NCBI GenBank assembly: GCA_026122225.1
Contig: JANEZZ010002702.1
Location: 124,001-188,000, forward strand
Direction: 5' to 3'
DNA: 64,000 nucleotides
Source: Heloderma charlesbogerti
Lineage: Eukaryota > Chordata > Lepidosauria > Squamata > Helodermatidae
Shown piece after piece: positions 44,300 through 56,319 of this stretch. Within the stretch, counting starts at the first letter, position 1, and the number at the start of each line of letters is the position of its first letter. The translations under genes were made by a program, and so were the position numbers. The notes under the pieces are model-generated. The model did no database searches and had not been told where the DNA came from. It was given only the letters and a program-made list of their open reading frames with translations.

Positions 44300-44645
44300 A
44301 TGGATATATGAGAATTGTATGTCCGTAAATTATGTGAACATGTCTCATTCACAATCCTGAACATGAATGAGATCAGGCACACTGGGGGGGGGGGGCTTGC
44401 ATTTCCCCAAAATTACATTTGCATTCTAAAAAAGCTTCTTCTTTTTTTCAAAAATGTGCATTTTTGTACTTTACTCTGTGGGGGGGGGGAGTGTGCATTT
44501 GGATGCACTCTAAATGTGCACTTTTCCCATTTGAACAAAGCAAAAACAGAGCGTAATTGAACCTGGGAAACGAGGCAAAGAGAGCCTCATGGTGGTATTC
44601 AGAGAATCTCAGCAATCATGAAAATCGCTTGTTCACCCATCCCTA
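44300..44645. mobile_element. Probable degraded hAT-like element
   Basis: The right boundary reads TTGTTCACCCATCCCTA, which fits a TAGGGATGGGTGAACAA terminus. Upstream are TGTGCATTT/AAATGTGCA repeats and G runs similar to those in the element at 45.47 kb. The left terminus is not identifiable, and no duplication can be checked. Confidence 0.4.
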
Positions 44646-45470
44646 AAGAGTTCCTGAAAACCAACAACAATGCATTCCCTCTATCACTCGCTCAGCAAAG
44701 GTTATTCAGTCATATGCCCTTGGCCAAAATGTTTTGATTAAAACATTTTGGCCCCAAAATGTGGGGGGGGGGGTTAGGGGTTGGTGGCAATAGGTGAAAT
44801 GGTTGGGGGAGGGGGGCATGCTGCTTACTTCAGCTTAAAAAAAAAGTAGCATAGTTTGTCCATTCCGAAACATTTACTCTGGTGGAGTCTACACTGGAGG
44901 CTCTTTCAGTTCCAAAACATCACTGCGCTGGTATTTGTTGGAAAGACAATGGGTGCTGTGTGGTCACACATCAATGAGTACTGTGCAGTATTCTCTGTTT
45001 TTATAACACAATTCTGTGCCATGGACTGTTGCAATTGTATATTGTATACTGTTGCAATTGTGGTTCAAGTGGGAGGTGTTTGCTGAGCCATGCGTGCTGT
45101 ATCATCTGTGTTTATAATGCAATTTTGTGCCACACACCAATATATGGTGTTGTTATTGTGCTAGGGGTGGGTGGGGGTGGTAAGGTCAAGTGGGGTGTTT
45201 CAGGATCCTTTTGTTCAAACTCAGATAAACACATATGCACCTGAAGAGCTGCACAGAAAAAGAGTTATTTTGCAGGTAGTTTCACTCCAATCTCTTTCAG
45301 TGGTCTGTCTCTCTTTGCCGCTTTGGGGAAGGAATGGTAGGACACAGGAAAACATCCCTGGACCCCACCCTGCCCCACTTTTCTCCCATGCTCCTCTCCT
45401 CTTTGTCTTTCCCCTCAATAAAGGCGGGCATCAAAGCATAGTACTTGTTGTATTAATGTGTGTCAGATAG
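44646..45470. other. No gene recognised
   Basis: Contains G- and A-homopolymer runs, a short inverted pair AAAACATTTTGG near 44730-44760, and a direct repeat of TGCAATTGTATATTGTA-like sequence near 45030-45060. No domain is seen. Confidence 0.5.
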
Positions 45471-46060
45471 GGATGTGCAAACTCATCTGGGTTCTCTGGA
45501 AGCCCACCTACCCCCTGACCCCACTTGCCAGTGCCTGGACCTTGCTCGAGCCCACACTCCCACACTCAGCAAGCAGCCCACGCTCACCCCAGTGGCCTCA
45601 TCGAGCTCCACAGTTGCCATTTAAAAAAAAAATGGCGGTCCTAGAAATGCTCATGTTTTTGTATGCGCAAAATGCACTTTTTGTGAATGTGCATATTCTC
45701 ATGCACGAAATGCATACTTTTGCAAAGGCACACATTAGTGTGTGTGCAAAAATATGCATTTTGGGGAAAATGTGCATTTTCGCGCATACGCAAGTGTGTG
45801 CAAATTTGCGCATTTTTGCAACCTCCATTTTATTTCTCAAAAAATGGTGACCACAAAGCTTGACAAGGCCGCCAGGTGAGTGCAGGCCATTCGCCAAGCA
45901 TGGCCGGGGAGGGGACAAGCAGGGGCAGGGGCTCAGCAAGCAGAGCTTTGGGGTTCAGGCAGGAGTATGTCTGCTGGTTTCCCAGACTGAATCGGGCTCC
46001 CACACCATCCCTGGTGTTGGCCTCTTGAGCTGCACTGGGCTGCTTTTACCCATCAATCAG
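45471..46060. mobile_element. Probable hAT-like element with long internal inverted repeat
   Basis: The left terminus is TAGGGATGTGCAAACTCATC. Inside, GGCCTCATCGAGCTCCACAG with TTGCCATTT is complementary, with mismatches, to AAATGGTGACCACAAAGC with TTGACAAGGCC near 45840-45872. The loop between holds repeated TGCGCAAAATGCA / GTGCATATT motifs. The right end is not clearly placed. Confidence 0.45.
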
Positions 46061-46790
46061 AGGTTTTCCCCCAGCCCTCCCAAAGGGGCTGTGCACCAAA
46101 AGGAGGCTAAGCTACCCTGTCCTCACCCTTGTCCCACTACTCTGAGGAGTTGATGGAAGAACAATGTGTCCTTTGCATCTGATGGTCGCCATTCCCCATG
46201 AAAAGGTGCCCCAACAGTGTTGCTTGCTGTGGCTGCCACAGCTTCTCTCTTCAGTTTCTCAGCCTCCTCTTAGAGTTTTGTAGGTACAGGTGCACTTATT
46301 TTCAGATAATTTAATATCTGAAATGCACAGTTATTCACAAATGCGCAGCTGTATAGGGGCAATGGCTCACCACCCAACAACAACCTAACCCTGTGCAGGA
46401 ATATGAAGAGAGAAGCACCATGGGAACTCTGACTGCTCATTCAGGACACATCTCACTTGGCCCTTGGCATGGTGTTAGCTGGCTCCATACTACCCTCCCC
46501 TTGGCCAAAATTGTACAGGTGTTGAAGGAGACCTTTCTGGATCACTACCCCTCCAGGTCCCACAGTTCTGGCTGGGTGAGGCAGATTGGCCCCAAAGAAG
46601 GTCCTCAGCCCCATTCCCAGGTCCCACAGACCTGAATGGCAAGTCTCGGGAATCCCCAGTCACCTTGAAGGTATCTCCAGGTATTCACCTGGGCTCCTGT
46701 AATTATTTCACCTTTGCCACACATTCCACACCAAGAGAGTCAAGCCCCCCGTGCCCCACCTGTTCAGGATAGAATTTTGCAGGTGACATT
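46061..46790. other. No gene recognised
   Basis: No domain, RNA gene or repeat was identified with confidence. A proline-rich 80-codon plus-strand frame at 46393 has no recognised features. Confidence 0.5.
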
Positions 46791-46794
46791 GCAG

Positions 46795-46862
46795 AATATA
46801 ATCTTTGGTAACCCCCCAGAGAGCCTCGACTGTGGGGCAGTATAAAAATGTAATAAATAATA
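46795..46862 (+). mobile_element. L2-type 3' tail fragment
   Basis: The sequence 'ggtaaccccccagagagcct' and 'tgtggggcagtataaaaatg', then TAATAAATAATAA, match the L2 3' end at 34.36-34.45 kb. Only the tail is present. Confidence 0.75.
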
Positions 46863-47194
46863 AGTGTGTGTGTATGAAAGATAGAAAGACAAACAACAGA
46901 ATATTCAAAAATATATTTTAAGCTAGAAGTTTCAGCTTCTGCCCTCATCAGTAACTGTGCTGTCAAATGGATATCAGGAGTGGCAGTTTGGAATACCTGG
47001 AGATGAAAGTTTCTTAGGAGAAAAAACAGGGGTATAAGTGGTATAATGCTTATGAATTGTCCTCCAGATTAAGACCACTGGGACTAAAAGTTCTCAGTCT
47101 ACAGATACAGACATTTTCCTTTTTGCCAAGCACGTCATTGTTTTTTGTTTGTTCTATTGGAAGCAACTGTAAATCCAAGAGATTATGTGTGCTT

Positions 47195-47275
47195 TTAGGT
47201 TTTAATTTTTGTGAACCACCCAGAGAGTTTTGGCTATTGGGCAGTATAGAAATGAAACGAAATAAATAAATAATT
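47195..47275 (+). mobile_element. L2-type 3' tail fragment
   Basis: The sequence 'ttttgtgaaccacccagaga' and 'attgggcagtatagaaatg', then (AAAT)n, give a second isolated L2 tail. It lies at the 3' border of the Penelope element and may have inserted into it. Confidence 0.8.
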
Positions 47276-47279
47276 ATGT

Positions 47280-49590
47280 GACGGGGAGTTAAAATGTCTT
47301 GCAACAGGCTGCTCCTGCTTTTTGGTAACAATAACAGATCTGTGGTTACAGAATCTTGTTCTTAGGTCTGTTGCAGTTTTCCCTACATATTGCATACAAC
47401 ATCCATTTTTTTAGCATTCAGTTAAATAAACCGCATTAGTAGAAGTGCATGTTAATGATTGTCTAATGCAATCAGTTTTGTTAGTAACTGTGCTCCTGAA
47501 AGAAGTGGCTTCTTGGAGGTAACTGCAGGTAGTGCAACATATTGATTTACTATGGTATGATTGTGGGTTGCAAATATCTTGTTCAAGTACAGTTTTAACT
47601 AACAATTTACACAGATTAGGTGGTTTTCTGATTGCGATGTATGGTGGAGAATTAATGGCTTCCGTTAAATGCGCACAATAGGATATAATAGGGTTAGTAT
47701 CTTTAATTATCTTGTGGTAATTAGGGGCAGCAGGATTGTAGTCCACGACAAATGGAATGTGATTTTCTTTCAAAGAGTTAGCCTTTCCTTCACAAAAAAG
47801 GTACCCCTGGATATTACTGATGCTCAATGAATGTTGTAGTCAATGATATGACTAGGGTATCTACATTGTTGATGTTCTTTAACTTTGTTACATCTTCTTA
47901 AGAAGTTTTTTTTTTGTTATTACAAATATATTTTATCCTAAGAGCCAAACTATATATAATATCTCCTTTAGGTGGTTTGGATGACATGGCTGGAAGTTAA
48001 GGTACAGGTGGGAATCTGTAGGTTTACAATATAAGTCTGTGACAATTTGATGGTTTTCAATGGTTAAGAGGACATCTAGGTAGAGTAATTTTGGGTTTTC
48101 AGTTGTGGTGTTACTGGTAAATTTTATTTTTGAGTGGACAGTGTTGATAAACTTAAAAATCTCCAAGCTATCCCTTCTATAGTCCCAGATGACAAAAATG
48201 TCATCTGTGTAATGCCACTATATGCTAGGCTTGTGGGAAGAAGTTCTGCAGACAGTTTCTTCAAGTTGTCCCATAAATAGATTGGCATACGATGGGGCCA
48301 TACATGTTCCCATTGCTGTACCTTGGGTTGTAAATAGTGATTGCCACTGAACATGAAATTGTTACAAGTAAATACAAACTTAGCCAGGGATGTTAAGACT
48401 CCAATACTGGGTTCATTAGAGGTTCTGCTGTTTAAGAAGTGTGTTAAGGCAGAGAGGCCATCTTTGTGGTGTATGTTGGTGTATAAAGAAGTAACATCGA
48501 AGGTTGTGATGATGGTGTGATTGTCAAACCAACATTCCTGATTTAGTCTTTCAATCTTCATAAGGAAATCTGTAGTGACCTTAATATACAAAGGAAGTTT
48601 ATGGACTAGCAGTTGAATGATGGAATCAATATATAGTGAAATTATTTCAGTGACAGTGTTGTTGCATGAAACAGTAGGTTGTCTTCAGTTGGGTTTTTTT
48701 ATAGATCTTTGGTAGCATGTAGAATTGTCCTGCTGTAGGTGTGGGGTTAATTAAAAGATCAGCATTTTCTCTGTCCAGTAAGTTTTTATGCAGGAATTTA
48801 TGGATTACGTTGCCAATTTTTAAATTTAGGTTAGCTGTGATAACACAATCAAGGGTTTGTATATACTGCTGTCATTTAGTTGTCTCAGGCCTTCAGAAAT
48901 ATAATCCTCAGTCTTCATCACAACAACAGCTCCTCCTTTATCAGCAGGTTTTATGACTATGTCATTTCTAATTCAAAGTTGGTTGAGGGCCTCTCTTTCC
49001 TCTCTTGTTAGATTGTAAAAGACACTTCCAGGTTTGTGTTCATCAGTTCTTTTTTTTAACTGATTCAAGGAAGATTTCTAATACTGGATTTCTATTTGGG
49101 TTTGGAGTCCAAGTGTTTTGGGGCAGAAATTGTGAAAGAGGCTTACGACATGGGTTCAAAATATGAGTTTTGTTATCATTTTGAAAATATTCTTTTAACC
49201 TGCATCTTCTCTCAAATGCTTTAACATCAGGATTTATTTGGGCCAGATCATGCTGTCTAGGTATAGGGCAGAAGTGAAGGCCTTTAGACAGCAGTTTCAT
49301 TTCTGTAGGGGAAATTCTGTCACCTGTTAGATCCACTTTTGGGAGAACTTTTGGTGCGTTCACTGTGTTGAAGTCATCTACATCTTCTGTTTTTACATTT
49401 CTTAGGATTTACTATCTTCAATGTGTGTATAAAATGTGTTTAAAGATGGAGTTCCTAATCTTGCTATTATTAGGGAGCATAGGAAGATTGTAACACAAGA
49501 TATCCCTTTTGAGTTTTAACTTTTTTCTCTGAATGATCTCAGAAAAGTAATTTGTTTGGTTGTAAATATACTTTTTTTTTTAAGAGCTAA
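47280..49590 (-). mobile_element. Penelope-like retrotransposon, antisense
   Basis: Read on the minus strand the order is N-terminal domain, RT, then GIY-YIG endonuclease, the defining order of Penelope-like elements, which differ from LINEs and LTR elements. The 5' part is near 49.5 kb and the 3' part near 47.3 kb. No long terminal repeats of the element were identified. Confidence 0.9.
47290..49370 (-). pseudogene. Penelope RT and GIY-YIG endonuclease remnant
   Basis: At 49043-49363 the frame gives LLSKGLHFCPIPRQHDL and a basic RLKEYF segment, the usual N-terminus. The RT palm follows at about 48500: TTFDVTSLYTNIHHKDG (motif A). The catalytic box YTDD is at 48200-48211, followed by IFVIWDYRR, KLLYLDVLLTIENHQ and TDLYCKPTDSHLYL. 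Near 47400-47440 VYLTEC and MQYVGKTATDLRTRF are the GIY-YIG core with its conserved Arg, followed by VARHFNSPSHN with the His-Asn of the family. A stop follows VYLTEC. A frameshift separates motif A from YTDD, and others occur near 47830-47930 and 48960. The active-site residues survive but not one open frame. Confidence 0.9.
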
Positions 49591-49969
49591 AGTCTGGCAT
49601 ATTTGGGCACATTTCCTGGTTTTGAAGTTCTTGTTGTAATATTGTTTTTAGGATTCCCACTTTATGTAGATAGTGTTCAATCAAGGATTACAAAAGGCAC
49701 ATATTCATTTCATGTGTCTTCATCTCACAGCTTAAAGAGAGAGACACCCTTTCAGAGATGGCTATATCCTGGGTGTGTGGATCTCGAGGCCAAAAGGGAT
49801 GATAGCAAGAGATTTATAGGTACTATGATGTTCAATAGTAAGCATATCTTTGGTGATTTTTTGTATATAATTTTATTGCCCGCCCTTCACCTTACAATCC
49901 CAGGGCAGGATACATATATATGTCATAATCAGCTTTTAGAAAGAAATCGTATTCCATCAGAATATAGAG

Positions 49970-50310
49970 CAGGGGTGGGCAACACACAGCCTGCAAGCTG
50001 TGTGCAGCCCCCCATTGTCCCTGCCACTACGAAACATGGTTGTGGCAAAAAATGGGTCATTCACCATTGAATTTTGGCAGCAAACAGTTACGGAGGCTTC
50101 CAAAGGGCAAATTTAACTTGTTCTCAAGCTAAACCTGACCTCCTGAAGCTTCAGTAGTGGTTTGCTGCTGAAATTCAGGGGCATACTGCAAGTTTTTTGC
50201 CACCACCACCAGATTTCAGTGGTGTGGTGGTGGTGGCAGAGTGCAGCCTGGGGGGATGGGTCCAGGGTGTGGAAAGTGGCTCCCGGACCTCCCGAAGTTG
50301 CCCACCCCTG
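49970..50310. mobile_element. Non-autonomous hAT element with CAGGGGTGGGCAAC ends
   Basis: CAGGGGTGGGCAAC at the left and GTTGCCCACCCCTG at the right are perfect 14-bp inverted repeats. The flanks ATATAGAG and TTACAGAG match at six of eight bases, consistent with an old 8-bp hAT duplication. The interior is non-coding and contains a GTGGTGGTGG stretch. This family resembles widespread amniote hAT MITEs and is distinct from the TAGGGATG families. Confidence 0.88.
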
Positions 50311-50319
50311 TTACAGAGG

Positions 50320-51220
50320 TTCCCCAATGAATATTTAATGTCAGGATGAAGCAAATATTCCCCCTACCTTCCTAATAATGCATTAGGTATTTCCCTATTT
50401 ACCTTCCTGCATGCCCTATCAAGACACATGACTTGCCTTCTGCCCTCCAAACCTTTAGGGAAGCAACTTGGAAAACAAAATCTGGACCCCAGTTCCCATA
50501 TGGTATGAAAATCAGCCAAGATATAACAGCCTTATCCTTTTACAATCCAAGATCATTTCTCCCAGGTGGGTGATGAAGACCTGCAGGGGCTGCAGACTTT
50601 TCTCACTGTGAAACAAGATCAGGAGCAGCCAGCTCCAAGTCATGCCACAGTGGCCTAGACTACTGAATTCAGTGGTCTGGCTGAGGTCCAGATACAATCC
50701 CATATGACAGGGATCTACTATCTTTTTGCCCCTGAGGGCTGCACGTATGTGTACAAATGCATGCACACACAAACACACACACATAAGTTCACATGCACAG
50801 CCTCTCCCAACCCCCAGTGTTCCCAGAAAACCATTTTATGTCCATGTGCACTCAGCCCCTTCCAGTTAACCTACCTGTTAAAAAACACCTAACCAAATAT
50901 TGTGAACATGGCAGTTGGCCATGCCCAGCCAACACTCTGAACCAGGAAGAGTGCAGATATAACTTTCAAATGCCATTGAAGGCCATTTGTTAAAGGGCTA
51001 AATCTGTCTGCCCTGGAAACCAAGATGGACCACTATCAGTGCTACCTTTATCCTTAATGAGTGAGCTCCAAAGCAGTGGATATCCCAGCCCAGCCTTCCT
51101 TGGTCACAGACCAGAAATGAAATTCAGTTATTCTGGTGGCAGAAAGAGGTCCTAGGGCATCCCCTCTTCCTTGCAAATAATCTTCAAATGCCCAGACCAG
51201 GCATATGTCAGGATCCCCAC
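50320..51220. other. No gene recognised; short (CA)n tract
   Basis: A (CA)n run lies at about 50763-50783. No domain is seen. Confidence 0.5.
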
Positions 51221-51224
51221 TGGC

Positions 51225-51360
51225 CAATAGAGTGAAATTGCCCTTACTGGAGGTCTTCAGGCAAGTCTGGCAGCCATCTGCTGGAGATGCCCTAGCTCTG
51301 GATTTCCTGCACTGAGCTTCGTTAGCTTACAGGACCCCTTCCAGCTCTATGATTCTGTGA
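51225..51360 (+). mobile_element. CR1 3'-end fragment, older subfamily
   Basis: The sequence 'actggaggtcttcaggcaag', 'ggcagccatctgctggagat' and 'ccagctctatgattctgtga' match the CR1 3' UTR. It is followed by a copy of the GAGTAGACATG-type dispersed repeat at 51360-51420. Confidence 0.78.
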
Positions 51361-53400
51361 TTTAACTGGGAGCAAGGTCCACTGTATTCAGTGGGGTGTC
51401 CTTCCCAGTAGACATGCACATGATCAGTCTGCAGGAGTTGAAAATGGGCCTGACAAATTTCTATTGCAGTGTTGAAAGTCTGCTGCTGTGGACTGCTTCA
51501 GCTGTTACTACTTCCAATGTACTTGCAGATTAATGTACCTGCAGGGAGGAAAAATGTGTACTCTGTATTGTTTGCTATTGTTCTTTTCACCACAAGTATA
51601 CTGATCTGGCAACTGATACAAGCAGGGGGTGCTCATGTACTTGTGATGAAAGGAACTCTCATACACAGTACACCCTTTTATCCATAGAGATTGATCTCCA
51701 AATAGAAAAATGCAGTGTTTGAAGTATTCCCCACAAAACATTAATATGGGCACATAAAGGAATCATTTAAGCAGACCATCTGGAAACCTGTTATTGATTC
51801 AGACAACTATTTCCACAGCACACATACACCTTGATCCTTGCTTCGGTACAGGGATCTGTGTGTGCTCAGATGCATACATGAATCTCTGATATTCATGGTG
51901 GACCCCACTAATATCAGTGGAGTAGGCTGATCCATGTTCACAAAGGACATGCGGATTAGACCCCCCCCCCCACACACACACACACACCGTTGAAATGAAT
52001 AGGGAAGCAGTTCTGGAGAAGGGAGCCCTCTACATGCATTTTTGGCTTACATCCTAAGCAAAAAACAGAAGGGAAATAACATCCACTGAAATCTTCCACT
52101 GTCATCTTTTCGATTCAGAGAGAAACTATATAAAGTGCTTTACAATCCTTGTCTCACCCATTTCAACTGTCTCATCAGTCATTAACATTCCCATTTTACA
52201 GATTGATAGAACTGAGGCTGAGGATAATGACGTGTCCAAAAATGTTCTGATGTGCCTGAACAGGCATTTGAGCCTAAATCCATACCCAGCTCTCAATCCA
52301 CAGGGTCTCCCATACTGACTCTTTGGCTAAGTTCGGACAATCAGTGGGGGAAATAACACAGCATCAGTTGTTTCCCCCGCCCCTGTGCGTGCTGGTTGTG
52401 TGACCAGGATTACCCTAATTACTCATGCCGCATCACAGGATGCTGTGTCGTCTGAACCGTCTGAACTGTGTCGTACAGCACAGGCATAGTGACTTTTCAC
52501 CCAGCCTACAGTCCCTGCTGCAAGCCATGGGTTGTAGGGTGGGTGAAAAGTTACTATGCCCATGCCACATGCCAGGTTCGGATGACACGGCAACATCTAA
52601 TTTTAATTGGCCAAATGAAAAAGAACAGAAAATTAACTAGAGAAAATGAATGTGGCAGAGTTCTAATTATCAGAGGCTAATTATCAGAGGCTTGCCCAAC
52701 AAGTCAGGTTTTACCCATGAAACCTTACTTTTCAGCACTAGATTTGAAAAAACTTTGCTGTGGTGTCCAGCTTTCATGTTGACCAAATGTTCTGAAACTT
52801 TATGTGCTTCTCCTTGATAAACAGAAAAATTAACTTGGATCTGACATGTGAATGTGACCATTCACTCCAAGGTCACAAAAGGTCATCAGTGATTCTGACA
52901 GAAATTAACTGTCCAAATGCATATTAAGAGAAACAATATAGCCCAAATATATGAATTTCCTTGTATGCGCAGGACACACTGCATAGGAAAACTGCAGCCA
53001 AGAGGAGGAAAGGTCACTTAAGGTTATGAATTGCATTTATCAGATGTTACCCAAGAACATTTTCATAAATATGTTTACTGGTTAGCAATTACAAAGATTA
53101 CAGTAGCTTTCTGTTACATGTAGCCATATCAGAAAAAGGGGCCCATACTTGGTGAGATGATAGGGTATGGTTTGGCAGAAAATGGCTAAAGTAACACATA
53201 TTGCATCTTGTTTCATAAAAGAGTATTAAAATATTTCAAAAATACAGATATCATAACAATACATAAAACTATTTGATGCATGTGCAAGAACAGTGAAAAT
53301 TGCCTTGTCTGGGACAAATATAATTCACGGAAGAAAGGAACAGATTAATTGAAGGCATAGCTGATTTAAGTATGGGCATCAGAATTTTCAAGTAGGATCT
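51361..53400. other. No gene recognised; C-run/(CA)n and a fold-back
   Basis: Poly-C followed by (CA)n lies at 51961-51987. A fold-back repeat at 52477-52565 is listed separately. No protein domain was recognised. Confidence 0.5.
52477..52565. repeat. Fold-back repeat
   Basis: GGCATAGTGACTTTTCACCC pairs with GGGTGAAAAGTTACTATGCC, with CAGCCTACAGTCC against GGTTGTAGGGTG further inside. Wider flanking GTCGTCTGAAC on the left and GTTCGGATGACACGG on the right suggest that this is the centre of a larger GATGACAC-ended MITE spanning about 52330-52600, related to the one at 25.98 kb. Confidence 0.75.
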
Positions 53401-53559
53401 GAAAGTGCCAAATCTGCAATATTAAAGCCAACTTTTCTTGATAGGTGACTCAGCTTCCAATGGCAGGTCTGCTGTGGATTTAGCCAACTGCTATAAATGT
53501 CATGTACATTGTGTTGTTGTTTCCTGCTCTTGGTGCTCTTTCACTGTTATTGGTGTAAT

Positions 53560-54777
53560 GCTTTATGCCCTACCCCACGGGGGAGAAGATGACTTGGACT
53601 GCCATTGGGCAGCCCTTTCCACCATTCGGCGGGGGGAGGGGCCGGAGGGGGCTTTGTTGGTGTTCCCGGCCCGCGCCCCTCTCCCCTCAGTCTCTTTGCC
53701 GCTGCTCGCTGCAGGTCAGCAGCAAAGTGACCAGTGCCTTACCTACGGCCTCAGCGGCAGCGGCTCCACCTTCCCCGGCGGCCCTGGTGGCGGCAGCTCC
53801 GGTAGTGGCAGTGGCAGCCTCGGCCCCGGCATCCCAGCGGCCTTGGGGCGGCCTGGCGACTTGGCAGCAGCAGCCTCGGCAGCAGCGGCCGTGGCAGCTT
53901 TGGCAGTGGCCGGACAGCCTTGGCTGCTTTCCCAGCTGCCCCAACCTCTGCGGCGGAGGCCTCAGCAGCCGGGCAGCCTCAGCAGCGGCCTCGCGGCTTC
54001 CCCAGCAGCTCAGCAGCGGCCCGTCAGCAACGACCTTAGCGGCAGCGGCCTAGCCAGCCTCCGCTTGTAGCCTCCTACTACAAGTATACGCTGGCCTCCC
54101 AGAGGGTGCGTTTTTTCCCCGCTGGACCCGGCCTGCTCAGCAAGAGGTGGGCGGAGGCCACGGTACCCGGCTTGCCAGGAATATGCCATGCACTTCAGCA
54201 AGGGGCAGCAGCTGCTGGCCTTCTAGGATGTGGCTGGGCCGCCCCACCCCCCGCTCTCCAACTCAACTGTGCCTTCCCACCCAGCGGCTGAGCTTCGATG
54301 GCAAGCATGCCCAACAATCTTCAGGGCCTTTAGGCCCGAGGTTTGGAGATTGGGCTCTAGGAGGGGGGGGTAAAGGGAGGGGCAGAAACTGGTTCTTTCT
54401 TCAAGCCCAGTCCCCCTTCAGCTTTAGCAGCCCAATCCTCCCCCCTCCCCAAGTGTTCTGCATAGGATGCGGCCTGCCCAAACAAAGGGCACCCTGAGAC
54501 CTTAGGCCCAGGGCTGGATGGTTAGGACTTAGAGAAAAGGGAGGCCCAACTTAAACCTGTTGCCTCCTTTTGGCCAGCGGCCTCCGCGCCTAGTACCTTG
54601 CAGCAGGGGAGGGCTAGGCTGTCCACTGGAGGGTGGGTGTTCACATTATCCTTCTACACGGGGCCATCCACACCCAACACTTTCATCACACCAGCGGCTG
54701 TATCACTGAAGTCAACCAGGGCTTAGTTCAGTGGGTTTTTCACTCAGTGAATACACTAATTTCTCAGGCTTGGCATC
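53560..54777 (+). other. GC-rich leader region of the Ngaro element
   Basis: The stretch is strongly GC-rich with many CAGCAGC/GGCGGC repeats. Long frames on both strands (up to 210 codons) are rich in Gly, Ala, Ser and Pro and have no domain, so they are not taken as genes. It lies between AT-rich flanking DNA and the first gag codon. A role as the 5' untranslated leader is inferred from position. Confidence 0.5.
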
Positions 54778-56318
54778 ATGCCTCCCAAAAAAGGGAAGGG
54801 CAGCAAGAACGGAAAGGGCAGCAAGAAGGGAAAGGGCAGGGCCCCTAAGCTCCCCACAAAGAGGACCCGGGGGAGGCAAGATTCTTCTTCTGAAGATGAG
54901 GTGGGCCCTGACTTGGCTGTGATCCTGGCTCGCTTGGAGGCCGTACAGCGGGGCAACGGGATCGTGCCTCCTCCCCCCACTGGGCCAAATAAGTCCAGCA
55001 CCGTGCAGCCTAAAAGAACGAGGCTACAGACACAGCGCTCTCTTTTGCATTCCATTTCAGCTCATTTGGACACCACAGAGGCATCCTCCATGCCCTCGTT
55101 AGCTCATTCAGGTCTGGAACATCCGCATGAGGATTTACATTCCTTGGCAACAGCTCAGGCAGTGACAGCAGGTGAACCAACAACCACCAGTGCTCCCGGG
55201 GTCTCAGGCCTTGCTGCCCAGGATGCAGGTGAGGAAAACGTAGCATCTCTACACACCAGGTCAGGCTCGGGGCCACTAGGTCCTTGGGGATGGTTCCCTT
55301 GGTTCAATCTCCAGGGCTGGCCTTTCTCACCACCCCAAGATGTCAGGCTTAACATAAATGTGGGTGGCCCAGTGTTTGTGTCAGAGACTCCTACTCTCTC
55401 ACCACATGACTGGGCAGTGCCCTTGGCTCCAGCTGCAGTAGTCCCTCCGACTACAAGTCCTACTGCGGCTGTGGGGGTGGGGGAGCCCCCCACCTCACCG
55501 CAGGATGAACAGGGGCAGGCCTTTTCCCCCTTTTTCTGGCCCGGTGGCCCCCCCAGTTTCAGTCTCACAGGGTGCGATGTCTCCTTCATCTTTGATGGCC
55601 ACGGTGGCTTGCGCTAGCATGTGGTAGGGAACCGCAGGACAGATGCAGGGGCTGTTTCCCTCGCTTCCACCTGCACAGACAGACCCCCAGTTTGCGCACC
55701 CGCCTCGGCCTACTCCTGCGGACCCGCAGACAGTACTGCCAGACCCTGTTGCTAACCTGGCAAGGGGTGCAATGCCTACTGCACCACTTCCTCTCCAATA
55801 GGTTTCCACCTGACCCTAGCCACTAGGATTCCCGGACCGGGGGTGGGTTCTCACCAAATATACGGACATTATTTACAGGGTGTACACAGAATACGAGGGT
55901 GGGACCTGGCTGGTGTATGATGAGGCCTTTCGCCAGAGGGCCACAATTGACCCATCCATGTGATGGGACCTTAAGGATCAGGACCTCTGGCTGCAATACA
56001 TGACCCCATCCAAACCAGGTTTTGGTGATAGATCTGACAGCGGTCACATCTTGGCCAAGCATGCACCCGCATCAGCCTCAAGGCCGCTTGCGGGGCAGGG
56101 GTTCAGCACCATGGGCTGTGCTGGAATACAGTTCCAAGGGCTCTTGCTCTCGGAACCCATGTAGGTTTCACCATGAATGTTCCATTTGTGGCGGACAGCA
56201 CTCCTGCACCTCTTGCCATCGCACCAGGAGCTGGCGGGGACCCATACAGGACGTACAGGGAGGCAGAAAAGCCGGAGGCGGGCAACAGCCCCCTCCAAAA
56301 GGGGCCCAGTCCAGTTAA
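54778..56318 (+). pseudogene. Ngaro gag-like protein remnant
   Basis: The first frame (279 codons) starts MPPKKGKGSKNGKG, a lysine-rich, nucleic-acid-binding start, and becomes Pro/Thr/Ser-rich. The conserved gag block lies in another frame at about 55880-56020: GGTWLVYDEAFRQRA, then DLWLQYMTP. A TGA at 55961-55963 stands where Arg (CGA) is likely, a CpG-type change. The C-terminus, in a further frame at 56145-56216, has a Cys/His cluster (KGSCSRNPCRFHHECSICGG) typical of the zinc finger at the end of DIRS/Ngaro gag. At least two frameshifts separate these parts. Gag packages the RNA; this copy cannot. Confidence 0.82.
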
Positions 56319-56319
56319 G

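Noticed and set aside
53438..54070. 210-codon Gly/Ala/Ser-rich frame and its shadows on both strands
   Set aside because: Low-complexity GC-rich DNA opens frames in all directions. No domain is present, and the position fits the Ngaro leader.
54778..55617. Host gene encoding a lysine-rich nuclear protein
   Set aside because: It is followed by gag-like, RT and recombinase remnants in the order of a Ngaro element, and the frame breaks before the conserved gag block.
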